This document shows, one piece after another, positions 9,772 through 19,976 of a stretch of DNA of 64,000 nt. The translations under genes and the position numbers were made by a program. Each line of letters starts with the position of its first letter. Position 1 is the first letter of the stretch. The stretch comes from Nitrospirota bacterium. GTDB lineage: Bacteria; Nitrospirota; JACRHL01. The stretch spans positions 1 to 64,000 of the forward strand of contig JACRHL010000020.1 of assembly GCA_016212085.1 (NCBI GenBank). The letters are read 5' to 3'. The notes beneath the pieces were generated by a model, which worked only from the letters and a program-made list of their open reading frames with translations, had not been told where the DNA came from and searched no databases.

Positions 9772-11186
9772 CCCGCCGGGTTGGCGCGAATCCACTCCTT
9801 GGCGGCCGCCAGCCGGGCCAGGGCGCGCTCCTTGCCCAAAATCTCCAGCACCTCGTAGATGCCCGGCGACACCTGCCGGCCGGTGAGGGCCGTGCGCGCC
9901 GGCTGGGCCAGCTTGCCCAGCCCCTGGCCGGTCTCGTCCATCAGTTCCTGGAACGCCTGTTCCAGGGTGGGCTGGTCGAAGGCGGGCAGGCCCGCGAGCT
10001 TCTCCATCACCTTGTCGAGCACCAGCAGCGGTTCGCCCTTGAAGCCCTTTTTCGCCGCCTCCGGGTCGATGGTGACCGTGTCCCGGTAGAAGCTGGCCAC
10101 CATGTCGGCCATCTCGGGAACGGTGCGGCTGCGCTCGCAGGCGGCGGCGAACACCTTGCGGCGGAAGGCGTCGGCCACGTCGGCGCCGATGGCGATGCCG
10201 TCCCGCACCAGCCGTTCCTCCACCATCCTCATGATGCGGATCGGGTCGGCGGCCTTCAGGTGCTGGGCGTTGAGCCACAACAGCTTGGCGCGGTCGAACA
10301 CCGCCGGGCTCTTGCCCACCGCCTCCAGGGAGAATTTCTGGATCAGCTCGGCGACGGTGAAAAATTCCTGGTCGCCGTGGGACCACCCCAGGCGCGCCAG
10401 GTAGTTGACCAGCGCCTCGGGCAGCATGCCCTCCTCGCGGTAGTCGGTTACCGAGGCGGCGCCGTCGCGCTTGGACAGCTTGCGCTTGTCGGGCCCGTGG
10501 ATCATGGGCAGGTGGGCGAACTGGGGCAGCTCGTGGCCCAGGGCCTTGAACAGGGCCGCCTGGCGCGGTGTGTTGTTCAGGTGGTCGTCGCCACGGATCA
10601 CGTGGGTGATGCCCATGTCGGCATCGTCCATCACCACCGTGAAGTTGTAGGTGGGGGTGCCGTCGGAGCGGGCGATGATGAGGTCGTCGAGCTGGGCGTT
10701 GTCGAAGGTGACGTCGCCGCGGATCAGGTCGTGCACCACGGCGACACCCTCCTGGGGGGCGGCGAAGCGCACCGTGTGCGGCCGCTCCGGCTGGTGTTCC
10801 AGGTGGCGGCAGCGGCCGTCGTACTTGGGCACGCGCTTCTCGGCCAGGGCGTGGGCGCGCTGCGCCTCCAACTCCTCCGGGGTGCAGTAGCAGCGGTAGG
10901 CGTTGCCGTCCGCCAGCAGCTTTTCCACCCCCTTTTTGTACAGGTCGAAGCGCCGGGTCTGGTAGTAGGGGCCCTCGTCCCAGTCCAGCCCCAGCCAGCG
11001 CAGGCCGTCGAGGATCAGTTCCACCGCCTCGGGGGTGGAGCGGGCCTGGTCCGTGTCCTCGATGCGCAGGATGAAGGTGCCGCCGTGGTGGCGGGCGAAC
11101 AGCCAGCAGAACAGGGCCGTGCGCACGCCGCCGACGTGCAGGAAACCGGTGGGGCTGGGGGCGAAGCGGACACGGACATTGCTCAT
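9768..11186 (-). CDS. gltX: glutamyl-tRNA synthetase
   Basis: This class I synthetase charges tRNA-Glu, also the first substrate of C5-pathway heme synthesis (hemL is in this window). It is 472 residues, normal for the bacterial enzyme. The HIGH-equivalent is APSPTGFLHVGG at residues 8-19 and the KMSKS-equivalent is KLSKRDG. A zinc-binding CYCTPEE segment is present. The ATG start is preceded by GGATCCCG. It converges on the DHH gene with a 4-nt overlap and is divergent from the ATP synthase operon. Confidence 0.97.
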   Translation of the reverse strand: MSNVRVRFAPSPTGFLHVGGVRTALFCWLFARHHGGTFILRIEDTDQARSTPEAVELILDGLRWLGLDWDEGPYYQTRRFDLYKKGVEKLLADGNAYRCYCTPEELEAQRAHALAEKRVPKYDGRCRHLEHQPERPHTVRFAAPQEGVAVVHDLIRGDVTFDNAQLDDLIIARSDGTPTYNFTVVMDDADMGITHVIRGDDHLNNTPRQAALFKALGHELPQFAHLPMIHGPDKRKLSKRDGAASVTDYREEGMLPEALVNYLARLGWSHGDQEFFTVAELIQKFSLEAVGKSPAVFDRAKLLWLNAQHLKAADPIRIMRMVEERLVRDGIAIGADVADAFRRKVFAAACERSRTVPEMADMVASFYRDTVTIDPEAAKKGFKGEPLLVLDKVMEKLAGLPAFDQPTLEQAFQELMDETGQGLGKLAQPARTALTGRQVSPGIYEVLEILGKERALARLAAAKEWIRANPAG

Positions 11187-11337
11187 GAAACGGGATCCTG
11201 CGGATTAAAAAACAACGGGCGGCCCGGGCGGAGTGTGTCGCGAAACGGGCGCGCGCGGGCGCCGGAACCCGTGGCGGCGCGGCCGGGGCAGGGGGCATTA
11301 TCGCCCCCGGTTCGCGGCCTGTAAAGCCGGTTTGTTG

Positions 11338-11367
11338 TTGACACCACCCGCCAGAGAACGGTATAAA
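11338..11367 (+). promoter_or_regulatory. promoter of the atpIBEF operon
   Basis: Consensus TTGACA at 11338-11343, an 18-nt spacer and TATAAA at 11362-11367. It lies between divergent gltX and the atp genes. Transcription should begin near 11374, which excludes the ATG at 11367 as a start codon. Confidence 0.8.
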
Positions 11368-11467
11368 TGCCTCCCTTTCTGGCCGTACAGGGCGGTATCA
11401 CTCGCGGGGGCCGGCGATCGCGCGGAACGACAACAGCGTTGGCGCCGGCATCGGCGTCGCGGCCCGC

Positions 11468-11656
11468 ATGGGCGTGGAGATGGTGGTCGCCACCTGTCTG
11501 GGTGGGGGCCTGGGCTACTGGGCCGATGGCCGGCTCGGCTCCCTGCCCTGGCTGACCCTGGTCGGCGTGCTGCTGGGAACCGCCGCGGGGATACGCAACG
11601 TGCTCCGGCTGAGCCACGGGATGGACCGGGGCCGGCCGGACGACGAGGACCGATAA
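11468..11656 (+). CDS. atpI: AtpI/AtpZ-family ATP synthase assembly protein
   Basis: Short membrane protein with two predicted helices (GVEMVVATCLGGGLGYWAD and LTLVGVLLGTAAGIRNV), the pattern of AtpI/AtpZ proteins that help assemble the c-ring. The listed start is the first ATG of the frame. Family resemblance (GAGIGVAARMGVEM) continues upstream of it to about 11435, yet that frame has no ATG, GTG or TTG after the promoter. Either an unusual start such as AUC is used, the protein is really shorter, or the sequence has an indel. It sits 32 bp before atpB, as is usual. Confidence 0.7.
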   Translation: MGVEMVVATCLGGGLGYWADGRLGSLPWLTLVGVLLGTAAGIRNVLRLSHGMDRGRPDDEDR

Positions 11657-11688
11657 CGGGCCCCTGGGGCCCAACAGGTGGAACAGGC

Positions 11689-12417
11689 GTGGAAAATCCG
11701 CTTCATCACTTCGAGCTGCACAACGTGGTCGACCTGCACCTTGGCGGGCTGGACCTGTCGATCAGCCAGGGGGTGATCACCATGTGGGTGGTGGTGGCCG
11801 CCGTGTTCATGCTGTTCGCCGCCGCCGCCCGCCGCCGCGCGCTGGTGCCGGTCGGGGCGCAGAACGTGGTGGAGATGGGCGTCGAGTTCATCCGCAACAT
11901 GGCCGAGGACAACATCGGCAAGGCGGGCGTCAAGTACGTGCCGTTCCTCATCTCCCTGTTCTTCTTCGTGCTGTTCGGCAACCTGCTGGGCCTGGTGCCG
12001 GGCGTCTTCACCATCACCAGCCAGCTGTTCGTCACCGCCGTGCTGGCGGTGGTGGTTTACGTCATCAGCCTGGTGGTGGGCTTCAGGAAGCACGGCAGCC
12101 ACTTCCTGAGCATCCTGGTGCCGGGCGGCACGCCGGGCTGGCTGATCCCGCTCATGATCCCCATCGAGATCCTCAGCCAGCTGGCGCGTCCCATCTCGCT
12201 CGCCGTGCGTCTTTTCGCCAACATGACCGCCGGCCACACCATCCTGGCGGTGCTGTTCGGCATGACCGTCAGCCTGCCCTTGTGGGCCAAGTGGCTGCCG
12301 TTCGGCTTTACCGTCATCATCTACGGCCTGGAGCTGTTCATCGCGTTCATCCAGGCCTATATCTTCGTCATGCTCAGCTGCGTCTACCTGGGAGACGCGG
12401 AGAACCTCGCCCACTAG
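11689..12417 (+). CDS. atpB: F0F1 ATP synthase subunit a
   Basis: Subunit a forms the proton half-channels against the c-ring in the inner membrane. The 242-residue product starts at GTG with MENPLHHFELHN and has five or six hydrophobic helices. The essential arginine lies in the motif SLAVRLFANMTAGH, and the C-terminal helix LELFIAFIQAYIFVMLSCVYL is typical of the family. AGGTGG precedes the GTG. It belongs to the atpI-B-E-F transcription unit; F1 genes are not nearby. Confidence 0.95.
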   Translation: MENPLHHFELHNVVDLHLGGLDLSISQGVITMWVVVAAVFMLFAAAARRRALVPVGAQNVVEMGVEFIRNMAEDNIGKAGVKYVPFLISLFFFVLFGNLLGLVPGVFTITSQLFVTAVLAVVVYVISLVVGFRKHGSHFLSILVPGGTPGWLIPLMIPIEILSQLARPISLAVRLFANMTAGHTILAVLFGMTVSLPLWAKWLPFGFTVIIYGLELFIAFIQAYIFVMLSCVYLGDAENLAH

Positions 12418-12480
12418 CGAGGGCGTGACCGGATCGCATTTTCATCGCCTGTCAGGTTTCGTTTTAAGGAGGAAAGTCAA

Positions 12481-12708
12481 GTGGAAACCGATGCCGCTGC
12501 TTTGATTGGTATGGGAATGGCCGCCGCGGGCTTCGCCGGTTCCGGTGTGGGAATTGGCTACGTGTTCGGCAAGATGATCGAGGCCGTCGCCCGCCAGCCA
12601 GGGAGCGAGCCCCGCGTGAGCAAGTACCTGTGGATCGGCTTCGCGCTGACCGAGGCCATCGCGCTGTACGCGCTGGTGGTGGCCTTCATCATCATGGGCA
12701 AGGCCTAG
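12481..12708 (+). CDS. atpE: F0F1 ATP synthase subunit c
   Basis: A 75-residue hairpin of two helices joined by the polar loop RQPGSEP. The ion-carrying carboxylate is Glu58 in FALTEAIALYAL. No obvious sodium-binding pattern accompanies it, so protons are the likely ion. The GTG start is unequivocal because TAAGGAGGAAAG lies just upstream, the strongest ribosome site in the operon, fitting the high c-ring stoichiometry. Confidence 0.96.
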   Translation: METDAAALIGMGMAAAGFAGSGVGIGYVFGKMIEAVARQPGSEPRVSKYLWIGFALTEAIALYALVVAFIIMGKA

Positions 12709-12776
12709 GGATTTGGGGTGGCGCCGGGCCCAACCGCCCGGCGCCCCACCGAACCCGGCGCGTGAGGATCTGACGC

Positions 12777-13283
12777 ATGCCACAGTTTGAATCCCACTTT
12801 CTGACCCCCACGCTGATCTGGACGATCATCTCGTTCGTCCTGCTGCTGGTGCTGCTCAAGAAGTATGCCCTGCCCGGCATCATGGCGGTGCTCGAGGAGC
12901 GCAGCGAGCGCATCCGCGAGGACCTGGAGGCCGCGGAGCGGCTGCGCAAGGCCGCCGACGCCCTGAAGGCGGAGAACGAGGCCGGTGTGCAGCGCGCCAA
13001 GGTCGCCGCCGACGAGGTCATCGTCAAGGCCCAGGAGAAGGCGGCGCTGCTGTTGACCCAGAACGAGGCGCGCATGCGCGAGGAGGCGGAGCGCATCATC
13101 GCCGACGCCCACCGCGCCATCGAGCAGGAGCGCACCCAGGCGCTGGCCGACCTGCGTGGCCTGGCCGCCGACCTGGCGGTCGCCGCGGCCCGGAAGTTCG
13201 TGGCCGGCAGCCTCGACGACGCCACCCGCCAGCGCCTCGTGGAGGAGTCGCTGACGGAGTTGCAGGGCCAGTACCGCGGCTAG
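12777..13283 (+). CDS. atpF: F0F1 ATP synthase subunit b
   Basis: The peripheral stalk subunit: one N-terminal membrane helix (LIWTIISFVLLLVLLKKYALP) followed by about 130 residues of charged coiled coil rich in Glu, Arg and Ala. At 168 residues it is of normal length. Only one b-type gene is present here; no b' precedes it, unlike photosynthetic and many alphaproteobacterial Fo operons. The delta, alpha, gamma, beta and epsilon genes do not follow; rho does, so the ATP synthase genes are split. Confidence 0.95.
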   Translation: MPQFESHFLTPTLIWTIISFVLLLVLLKKYALPGIMAVLEERSERIREDLEAAERLRKAADALKAENEAGVQRAKVAADEVIVKAQEKAALLLTQNEARMREEAERIIADAHRAIEQERTQALADLRGLAADLAVAAARKFVAGSLDDATRQRLVEESLTELQGQYRG

Positions 13284-13298
13284 CGCGCCCACCCGCGA

Positions 13299-13325
13299 CC
13301 CCGGCCGCATGGTGTGCGGCCGGGG
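13299..13325 (+). terminator. hairpin after atpF, probable transcription end
   Basis: A perfect 11-bp stem CCCCGGCCGCA / TGCGGCCGGGG with a 5-nt loop lies 16 bp after the atpF stop. No T tract follows, so it may act as an RNA 3' end stabiliser or a factor-dependent stop rather than a classic intrinsic terminator. Confidence 0.55.
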
Positions 13326-13333
13326 TGCGCCGC

Positions 13334-13362
13334 TTGACAGCCCCGCCGTCCGTATCTAAACT
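13334..13362 (+). promoter_or_regulatory. promoter of rho
   Basis: TTGACA at 13334-13339 and TAAACT at 13357-13362, spacer 17 nt. It gives a leader of about 240 nt before rho (to 13608). In E. coli the rho leader mediates autoregulation by Rho; the long leader here would allow the same. Confidence 0.75.
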
Positions 13363-13608
13363 GCTTCTTGAAGGCGCCATGGTGCCGCGCGGGGCGCGGC
13401 GTGATCCCGGCGCCCAACACCTTCCCCCGACCGTTGGTTGAACCGAAGGCCCCATGGGGGCAGCCGCGTGTGCGCGGCGTTCCGGCGGCGGGCCCCGCTT
13501 CCCTACCAGATATTCCGTCTCCAAGGGGCCTCGCCCCGTCCAGAATGGCGCACCAGGCGTCGAACCGATGTTTCGGACCCCCCCAGAAAGCCAAAAAAGA
13601 GTTGAGCC

Positions 13609-14874
13609 ATGTTGACCAGTGATTCGTTGGACCTTGCCGAACTGAAGGCGCTCAGCATGCAGGGCCTGAGCGACTTCGCCTCGGAGCTGGGCGTCCAGAA
13701 CGTGGGCGGCATGCGCAAGCAGGACCTGATCTTCGCCATCCTCCAGGCGCACACCGCCGCCAGCGGGCAGATCTTCGGCGCCGGCGTGCTGGAGACCCTT
13801 CAGGACGGCTTCGGGTTCCTGCGCTCGCCGGACTACAACTACCTGGCCGGGCCGGACGACATCTACGTGTCGCCCAGCCAGATCCGCCGCTTCAACCTGC
13901 GCACCGGCGACACGGTCTCGGGCCAGATCCGCCAGCCCAAGGAGGGGGAGCGCTACTTTGCCCTGCTGAAGGTGTCGAAGATCAACTTCGACGAGCCGGA
14001 GCGGGCGCAGAAGAAGGTCCTGTTCGACAACCTCACCCCCCTCTACCCGGAGGAGCGGCTCCAGACCGAGTACGACACCAAGGAGTACTGCACCCGGGTG
14101 ATGGACCTCATCACCCCCATCGGCAAGGGCCAGCGCGGCCTGATCGTGGCGCCGCCGCGCACCGGCAAGACCGTGTTCCTGCAGAACATCGCCAAGGGCA
14201 TCCTGAAGAACCACCCGGAGGTGATCCTCATCGTGCTGCTCATCGACGAGCGCCCGGAGGAGGTGACCGACATGCAGCGCCAGGTGAGCGCCGAGGTGAT
14301 GAGCTCCACCTTCGACGAGCCCGCCGAGCGCCACGTGCAGGTGGCCGAGATGGTGCTGGAGAAGGCCAAGCGCCTGGTGGAGCACGGCAAGGACGTGGCC
14401 ATCCTGCTCGACTCGATCACCCGTCTGGCGCGGGCCTACAACGCGGTGATGCCGTCGTCGGGCAAGATCCTGTCCGGCGGTCTGGATTCCAACGCCCTGC
14501 ACCGCCCCAAGCGCTTCTTCGGTTCCGCCCGCAACATCGAGAACGGCGGCAGCCTGACCATCATGGCCACCGCCCTCATCGATACCGGCAGCCGCATGGA
14601 CGAGGTGATCTTCGAGGAGTTCAAGGGCACCGGCAACATGGAGGTGCACCTGGACCGCCGCCTGGCGGACAAGCGCACCTTCCCGGCCATCGACATCGCC
14701 GCCTCCGGCACCCGCAAGGAGGAGCTGCTGATTCCGCAGGAGGACCTGCACAAGCTGTGGATCCTGCGCAAGGTGCTGTCGCCCAAGGACACGGTGGAGA
14801 ACATGGAGTTCCTGCTCGACAAGCTGGCGCGCACCAAGACCAACCGCGAGTTTTTGGACACCATGAACCGCTGA
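13609..14874 (+). CDS. rho: transcription termination factor Rho
   Basis: Rho is a hexameric RNA helicase that ends transcription at rut sites. The 421 residues include the N-terminal helical RNA-binding entry ([18 protein letters not shown]), a cold-shock-like RNA-binding domain ([14 protein letters not shown]), the Walker [13 protein letters not shown] near residue 180, Walker [17 protein letters not shown], and the Q/R loops. The length equals the E. coli protein. It is transcribed from its own promoter with a long leader. Confidence 0.97.
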   Translation: MLTSDSLDLAELKALSMQGLSDFASELGVQNVGGMRKQDLIFAILQAHTAASGQIFGAGVLETLQDGFGFLRSPDYNYLAGPDDIYVSPSQIRRFNLRTGDTVSGQIRQPKEGERYFALLKVSKINFDEPERAQKKVLFDNLTPLYPEERLQTEYDTKEYCTRVMDLITPIGKGQRGLIVAPPRTGKTVFLQNIAKGILKNHPEVILIVLLIDERPEEVTDMQRQVSAEVMSSTFDEPAERHVQVAEMVLEKAKRLVEHGKDVAILLDSITRLARAYNAVMPSSGKILSGGLDSNALHRPKRFFGSARNIENGGSLTIMATALIDTGSRMDEVIFEEFKGTGNMEVHLDRRLADKRTFPAIDIAASGTRKEELLIPQEDLHKLWILRKVLSPKDTVENMEFLLDKLARTKTNREFLDTMNR

Positions 14875-14953
14875 CGCCCGGCACGATCCGCCCCCGGGCC
14901 GGGTTCCCGTCCGGCCGGCGGGCCGCGGCCTTTCTGTTATGCTTCCCGTTGCC

Positions 14954-15712
14954 ATGAGCGCCCCCGATCCAACGCTGCCGGTGGGCATCCCCCAGGGGGT
15001 GCGCGCCGTGTTCCTGTCCGACGCCCACCTGCGCCGGCCGGAGGACGCCAACTACCGGCGCATGCTGGCCTTCCTGGCGCAACTGCCGGGGCTGCCGGAC
15101 CTGTTCATCCTGGGCGATTTCTTCGATTTCTGGTTCGGCTTCAAGGCGGTGGTGCCGGGCCACTACGTGCCGCTGCTGTCCGCCCTGGGACGGCTGGCGG
15201 AGGGGGGCACGCGCATCCACTTCGTGGAGGGCAATCACGACTTTGCCGTGGGCGAGTATTTTTCCCGCACACTGGGCGCGGTGGTGCACCCGGACGAGGC
15301 CGAGGTGAACCTGGACGGCCACCGCCTCTACCTGGCCCACGGCGACCTGGTGGACCAGGGTGACCGGGGTTACCAGCGGCTGCGCCGGGCGCTGCGCTCG
15401 GTGCCGGTGACCTGGCTCGCCCACCGGGTGCCGCCGCGCTCCCTGCTGGCGTTCGCCGACCGGCTGCACCGGGTGGCGGGGGGCGAGGTGGGTGGTGGCC
15501 GCGGCCTGCCGGCGCGCTTCGTGGCCTTTGCCCGCGACAAGTGGCGCGCGGGGTACGACGGCGTGCTGATGGGCCACTGCCACGTGCCGGACCTGCTGCG
15601 CGAGCAGGTGGGGGGGCGGCCGTGCTTTTACGCCAATTCCGGCGACTGGCTCGGCCACTTCACCTACGTGGCCTACGACGGCAGCGGTTTCTCCCTGCGG
15701 CGCGCGGCCTGA
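14954..15712 (+). CDS. lpxH: UDP-2,3-diacylglucosamine diphosphatase
   Basis: LpxH hydrolyses UDP-2,3-diacylglucosamine to lipid X in lipid A synthesis at the inner membrane face. All calcineurin-like metal motifs are present: FLSDAHL, ILGDFFDFWFG, EGNHDF, a central LAHGDLVD and MGHCHVP. The 252-residue length fits. ATG 14954 is chosen because an extended -10 (TG-T-TATGCT, 14935-14943) overlaps the alternative ATG 14939, leaving the later start almost leaderless. Its presence indicates an LPS-containing outer membrane. Confidence 0.9.
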   Translation: MSAPDPTLPVGIPQGVRAVFLSDAHLRRPEDANYRRMLAFLAQLPGLPDLFILGDFFDFWFGFKAVVPGHYVPLLSALGRLAEGGTRIHFVEGNHDFAVGEYFSRTLGAVVHPDEAEVNLDGHRLYLAHGDLVDQGDRGYQRLRRALRSVPVTWLAHRVPPRSLLAFADRLHRVAGGEVGGGRGLPARFVAFARDKWRAGYDGVLMGHCHVPDLLREQVGGRPCFYANSGDWLGHFTYVAYDGSGFSLRRAA

Positions 15713-15819
15713 CGAGTCGGGCACGACCCCTGGCGTCCGGGGCGTGATGTGTGATAACATACTCCGCTTTTCTGAACTTTCCTTGTGCAAGGCACCCCGG
15801 CTGGAGAATTGGCAACGCC

Positions 15820-16020
15820 ATGAAAGCTGACATTCACCCCAATTACACCGACACCAACGTGCACTGCGCCTGTGGCAACGAGTTCGTCACCCGTTCCACC
15901 ATGCCGCGGATCGACGTGGAAGTCTGTTCCGCCTGTCACCCGTTCTTCACCGGTACCCAGAAGATCATGGATACCGAGGGCCGGGTGGAGCGGTTCAAGA
16001 AGCGCTACGCCAAGCAGTAA
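15820..16020 (+). CDS. rpmE: 50S ribosomal protein L31
   Basis: A 66-residue L31 of the zinc-binding type: Cys pairs in HCACGNEF and VCSACHPF, followed by the standard [24 protein letters not shown] 15820 gives the family N-terminus MKADIHP. Upstream at 15752-15763 a GATAACATACT stretch could hold a -10 box. A short intrinsic terminator follows immediately after its stop codon. Confidence 0.96.
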   Translation: MKADIHPNYTDTNVHCACGNEFVTRSTMPRIDVEVCSACHPFFTGTQKIMDTEGRVERFKKRYAKQ

Positions 16021-16041
16021 CCGGCAGCGCCGGCCTTTTTT
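16021..16041 (+). terminator. small hairpin with T tract between rpmE and prfA
   Basis: CCGGC-AGC-GCCGG followed by CC and six T residues. It begins at the base after the rpmE stop and ends 2 nt before the prfA ATG. It could end rpmE transcripts or attenuate read-through into the prfA-his unit. Confidence 0.55.
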
Positions 16042-16043
16042 CC

Positions 16044-17144
16044 ATGGCCGCCGACGTTAAGGGCAGCATCTCCGGGGCCCTGCTGGACAAGCTTCGGGCC
16101 ATCTCGGAAAAGCACCTGGAGCTGACGGACCGGCTGGCCGACCCGGTCATCGCCGCCAACCCGGAGCGTTACCGCCGGTACGCCCAGGAGGCCGCCGAGA
16201 TCGCCGAGGTGGTGGAGGCGTTCGCGGCCTATCAGACCCTGCTCGGCCAGATTGCCGAGGCGCGCGAGCTGAAGGCCGGCGACGATCCGGATCTGCGCGA
16301 GCTGGCGGACCTGGAGCTGGCGGAGCTGACCGTGCGCGAGCCGGTCCTGGCGCAGGACCTGAAGTCCCTGCTGATCCCGCGCGACCCCCACGACAAGAGC
16401 AACGCCTTCCTGGAGATCCGCGCCGGCACCGGCGGCGACGAGGCCGCCCTGTTCGCCGGCGACCTGCTGCGCGCCTACATGCGCTACGCGGACGCCCGGC
16501 GCTGGCGGGTGGAGGACGTCAGCGCCTCCGAGTCCGACGCGGGCGGCTTCAAGGAGGTGGTGGTGGCCGTCTCCGGCCAGGAGGTGTACCGCCGCCTCAA
16601 GTACGAGGCGGGCGTGCACCGGGTGCAGCGGGTGCCGGCCACCGAGGCGCAGGGGCGCATCCACACCTCCACCTGCACCGTGGCGGTGCTGGCCGAGGTG
16701 CCGGAAACGGAACTCAAGCTCGACCCCAAGGACCTGCGGGTGGACGTGTACCGCTCCTCCGGCGCCGGTGGCCAGCACGTCAACAAGACCTCGTCGGCCA
16801 TCCGCATCACCCACATCCCCAGCGGCCTGGTGGTGCAATGCCAGGACGAACGCTCCCAGCACAAGAACCGCGACAAGGCCATGGCCATGCTGCGCTCGCG
16901 GCTGGCGCAGGCGGACGAGGCGAAGCGCCACGCCGAGGTGTCGGAGGCGCGCCGCTCCCAGGTGGGCTCCGGCGAGCGCAGCGAGAAGATCCGCACCTAC
17001 AACTACCCCCAGAACCGGGTGACCGACCACCGCATCGGCCTCACCCTGCATAAGCTCGACCAGTTCATGGAGGGGCACTGCCTGGACGAGATGACCGACG
17101 CGCTCATCGCCCACGATCAGGCGGAATCCCTGAAGGCGCTTTGA
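16044..17144 (+). CDS. prfA: peptide chain release factor 1
   Basis: RF1 recognises UAA and UAG and hydrolyses peptidyl-tRNA. The tripeptide anticodon PAT is visible in [16 protein letters not shown] and the catalytic GGQ in [17 protein letters not shown]. The 366-residue length is slightly above the usual 360. No Shine-Dalgarno is visible because a terminator-like hairpin fills the upstream space. It overlaps prmC, which methylates the GGQ glutamine, by 4 nt. Confidence 0.97.
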   Translation: MAADVKGSISGALLDKLRAISEKHLELTDRLADPVIAANPERYRRYAQEAAEIAEVVEAFAAYQTLLGQIAEARELKAGDDPDLRELADLELAELTVREPVLAQDLKSLLIPRDPHDKSNAFLEIRAGTGGDEAALFAGDLLRAYMRYADARRWRVEDVSASESDAGGFKEVVVAVSGQEVYRRLKYEAGVHRVQRVPATEAQGRIHTSTCTVAVLAEVPETELKLDPKDLRVDVYRSSGAGGQHVNKTSSAIRITHIPSGLVVQCQDERSQHKNRDKAMAMLRSRLAQADEAKRHAEVSEARRSQVGSGERSEKIRTYNYPQNRVTDHRIGLTLHKLDQFMEGHCLDEMTDALIAHDQAESLKAL

Positions 17145-18046
17145 CGGCCCGCCCGCTCGCATCCGCGCAGGTGCCGCCGTCGGTTCTCGATGTCCTGAGG
17201 AAAAGCGCCGCCTACCTGGCCGCCAAGGGCGTGCCCGAGGCGCGGCTGGACGCGGAGCTGCTCGTCGCCCGCGCCCTGAACTGCGACCGGCTGGCCCTGT
17301 ACCTGGCCTTCGACCGCCCGCTTGCGGAGACGGAGCTGGCCGCCTGCCGCGCCGCCATCCGCCGCCGCGCCCGGCGCGAACCGGTGCAGCACATCCTGGG
17401 CGATCAGGCGTTCCGCGCCCTCACCCTGGAGGTGACGGCGGACACCCTGGTGCCGCGCCCGGAAACCGAGGAGGTGGTGGACCACGTGCTGGCCGAGGTG
17501 GACCGGCTCATGACCGCCGGCGTGGCGGCGCCGGCGCTGCTGGACCTGGGCACCGGCAGCGGCTGCATCGCCCTGGCGGTGGCCACGGAGCGGCCGGCCG
17601 CACGGGTGACGGCGGTCGACCAGAGCGCCGCCGCGCTGGCCGTGGCCCGGCGCAACGCCGTGCGGGCCGGGGCATCCGTGCGCTTTTTGCAGGGCGACTG
17701 GTACGCGCCGCTGGAGGCCGCCGAGCGCTTCCACCTGATCGTTTCCAATCCCCCTTACCTCACGCCCGTCGAGTGGGAAGCCGCCCAGCCGGAGGTGCGT
17801 GACTTCGAGCCGCGCGCCGCCCTGGTGGGCGGGGACGATGGCCTGGACGCCTACCGGCACATCCTGGAGGACGCGCCGGCGCGGCTGCACCCGGGTGGCG
17901 GGGTGGTGGTGGAGATCGGCCACACCCAGGGCGAGGCGGTGGCGGCCATCGCGCGCCGGGCGGGATTTGACGATGTGAGGCGGGAACGGGATATGGAAGG
18001 GCGCGAGCGGGCGGTGATCGCCCGCGGCGCCGTGAGGGGAGGGTAA
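17141..18046 (+). CDS. prmC: protein-(glutamine-N5) methyltransferase, release factor-specific
   Basis: PrmC methylates the glutamine of the GGQ motif in release factors. SAM motif I is [16 protein letters not shown] and the catalytic motif is SNPPYL. The N-terminal helical substrate domain ([13 protein letters not shown]) is intact. The 301-residue product starts at TTG inside the prfA stop (TTGA overlap), which is the only start fitting the translational coupling. murA begins 1 nt after its stop. Confidence 0.95.
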   Translation: MTARPLASAQVPPSVLDVLRKSAAYLAAKGVPEARLDAELLVARALNCDRLALYLAFDRPLAETELAACRAAIRRRARREPVQHILGDQAFRALTLEVTADTLVPRPETEEVVDHVLAEVDRLMTAGVAAPALLDLGTGSGCIALAVATERPAARVTAVDQSAAALAVARRNAVRAGASVRFLQGDWYAPLEAAERFHLIVSNPPYLTPVEWEAAQPEVRDFEPRAALVGGDDGLDAYRHILEDAPARLHPGGGVVVEIGHTQGEAVAAIARRAGFDDVRRERDMEGRERAVIARGAVRGG

Positions 18047-18047
18047 C

Positions 18048-19307
<1,260 letters not shown>

Positions 19308-19328
19308 CGCGCCGCACCGGAGCAGCCG

Positions 19329-19976
19329 ATGACCCCGCTCACCGTCGCATTCGCCAAGGGCAAGCTGCTGGACGATACCCTGCCGCTGTTCCAGGCCATC
19401 GGGCTCTATCATCCGGACCTGGCCAACCCCGGCCGCAAGCTGCTGTTCGAGAACGCCCAGGGCGACCGCTTCCTGGTGGTGCGCGCCACCGACGTGCCCG
19501 CCTATGTGGACTATGGGGGGGCCGACCTGGGGGTGGCGGGCCTGGACGTGCTGATGGAATACCCGGACGATCTCTACCAGCCGGTGGACCTGGGCATCGG
19601 CTACTGCCGCATGTGCGTGGCGGCCCCCGCCGGCCACGGCCTGGACGACCGGCCCGGCACCCGCCTGCGGGTGGCCACCAAATACCCCCGGACCGCCGAG
19701 GAGCACTTCCTGGCCAAGGGCATGGGCGTCGAGATCATCAAGCTGTACGGCTCCATGGAGCTGGCGCCGCTGGTGGGCATGGCCGACTGCATCGTGGACC
19801 TGGTATCCACCGGGCAGACCCTCCGGGAGAACGGCCTGGTGGAGCTGGAAACCATCTGGGAGTCCACCGCGCGGGTGGTGGTCAATCGCGCCAGCATGAA
19901 GATCAAGCACGGCCGCCTGGCCCCCCTGCTGGAGGGGCTGCGCGAGGCGGCCGCCGGATTGAAGGCGCGGTCATGA
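19329..19976 (+). CDS. hisG: ATP phosphoribosyltransferase, short form
   Basis: HisG starts histidine synthesis by joining ATP and PRPP. At 215 residues this is the short form, which lacks the C-terminal regulatory domain and needs the HisZ partner; hisZ is not in the window. The N-terminus TVAFAKGKLLDDTLPLF and the DLVSTGQTLRENGL PRPP-loop region are clear. It starts 21 bp after murA and overlaps hisD by 4 nt. Confidence 0.95.
   Translation: MTPLTVAFAKGKLLDDTLPLFQAIGLYHPDLANPGRKLLFENAQGDRFLVVRATDVPAYVDYGGADLGVAGLDVLMEYPDDLYQPVDLGIGYCRMCVAAPAGHGLDDRPGTRLRVATKYPRTAEEHFLAKGMGVEIIKLYGSMELAPLVGMADCIVDLVSTGQTLRENGLVELETIWESTARVVVNRASMKIKHGRLAPLLEGLREAAAGLKARS

Noticed and set aside
11367-11555. 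62-codon frame starting MPPFLAVQGG
   Set aside because: Its ATG overlaps the -10 box of the atp promoter, and it lies out of frame with the AtpI-like sequence.
13368-13622. 84-codon frame in the rho leader
   Set aside because: Pro/Arg-rich, TTG start without ribosome site, overlapping rho; a leader peptide cannot be excluded but is not supported.
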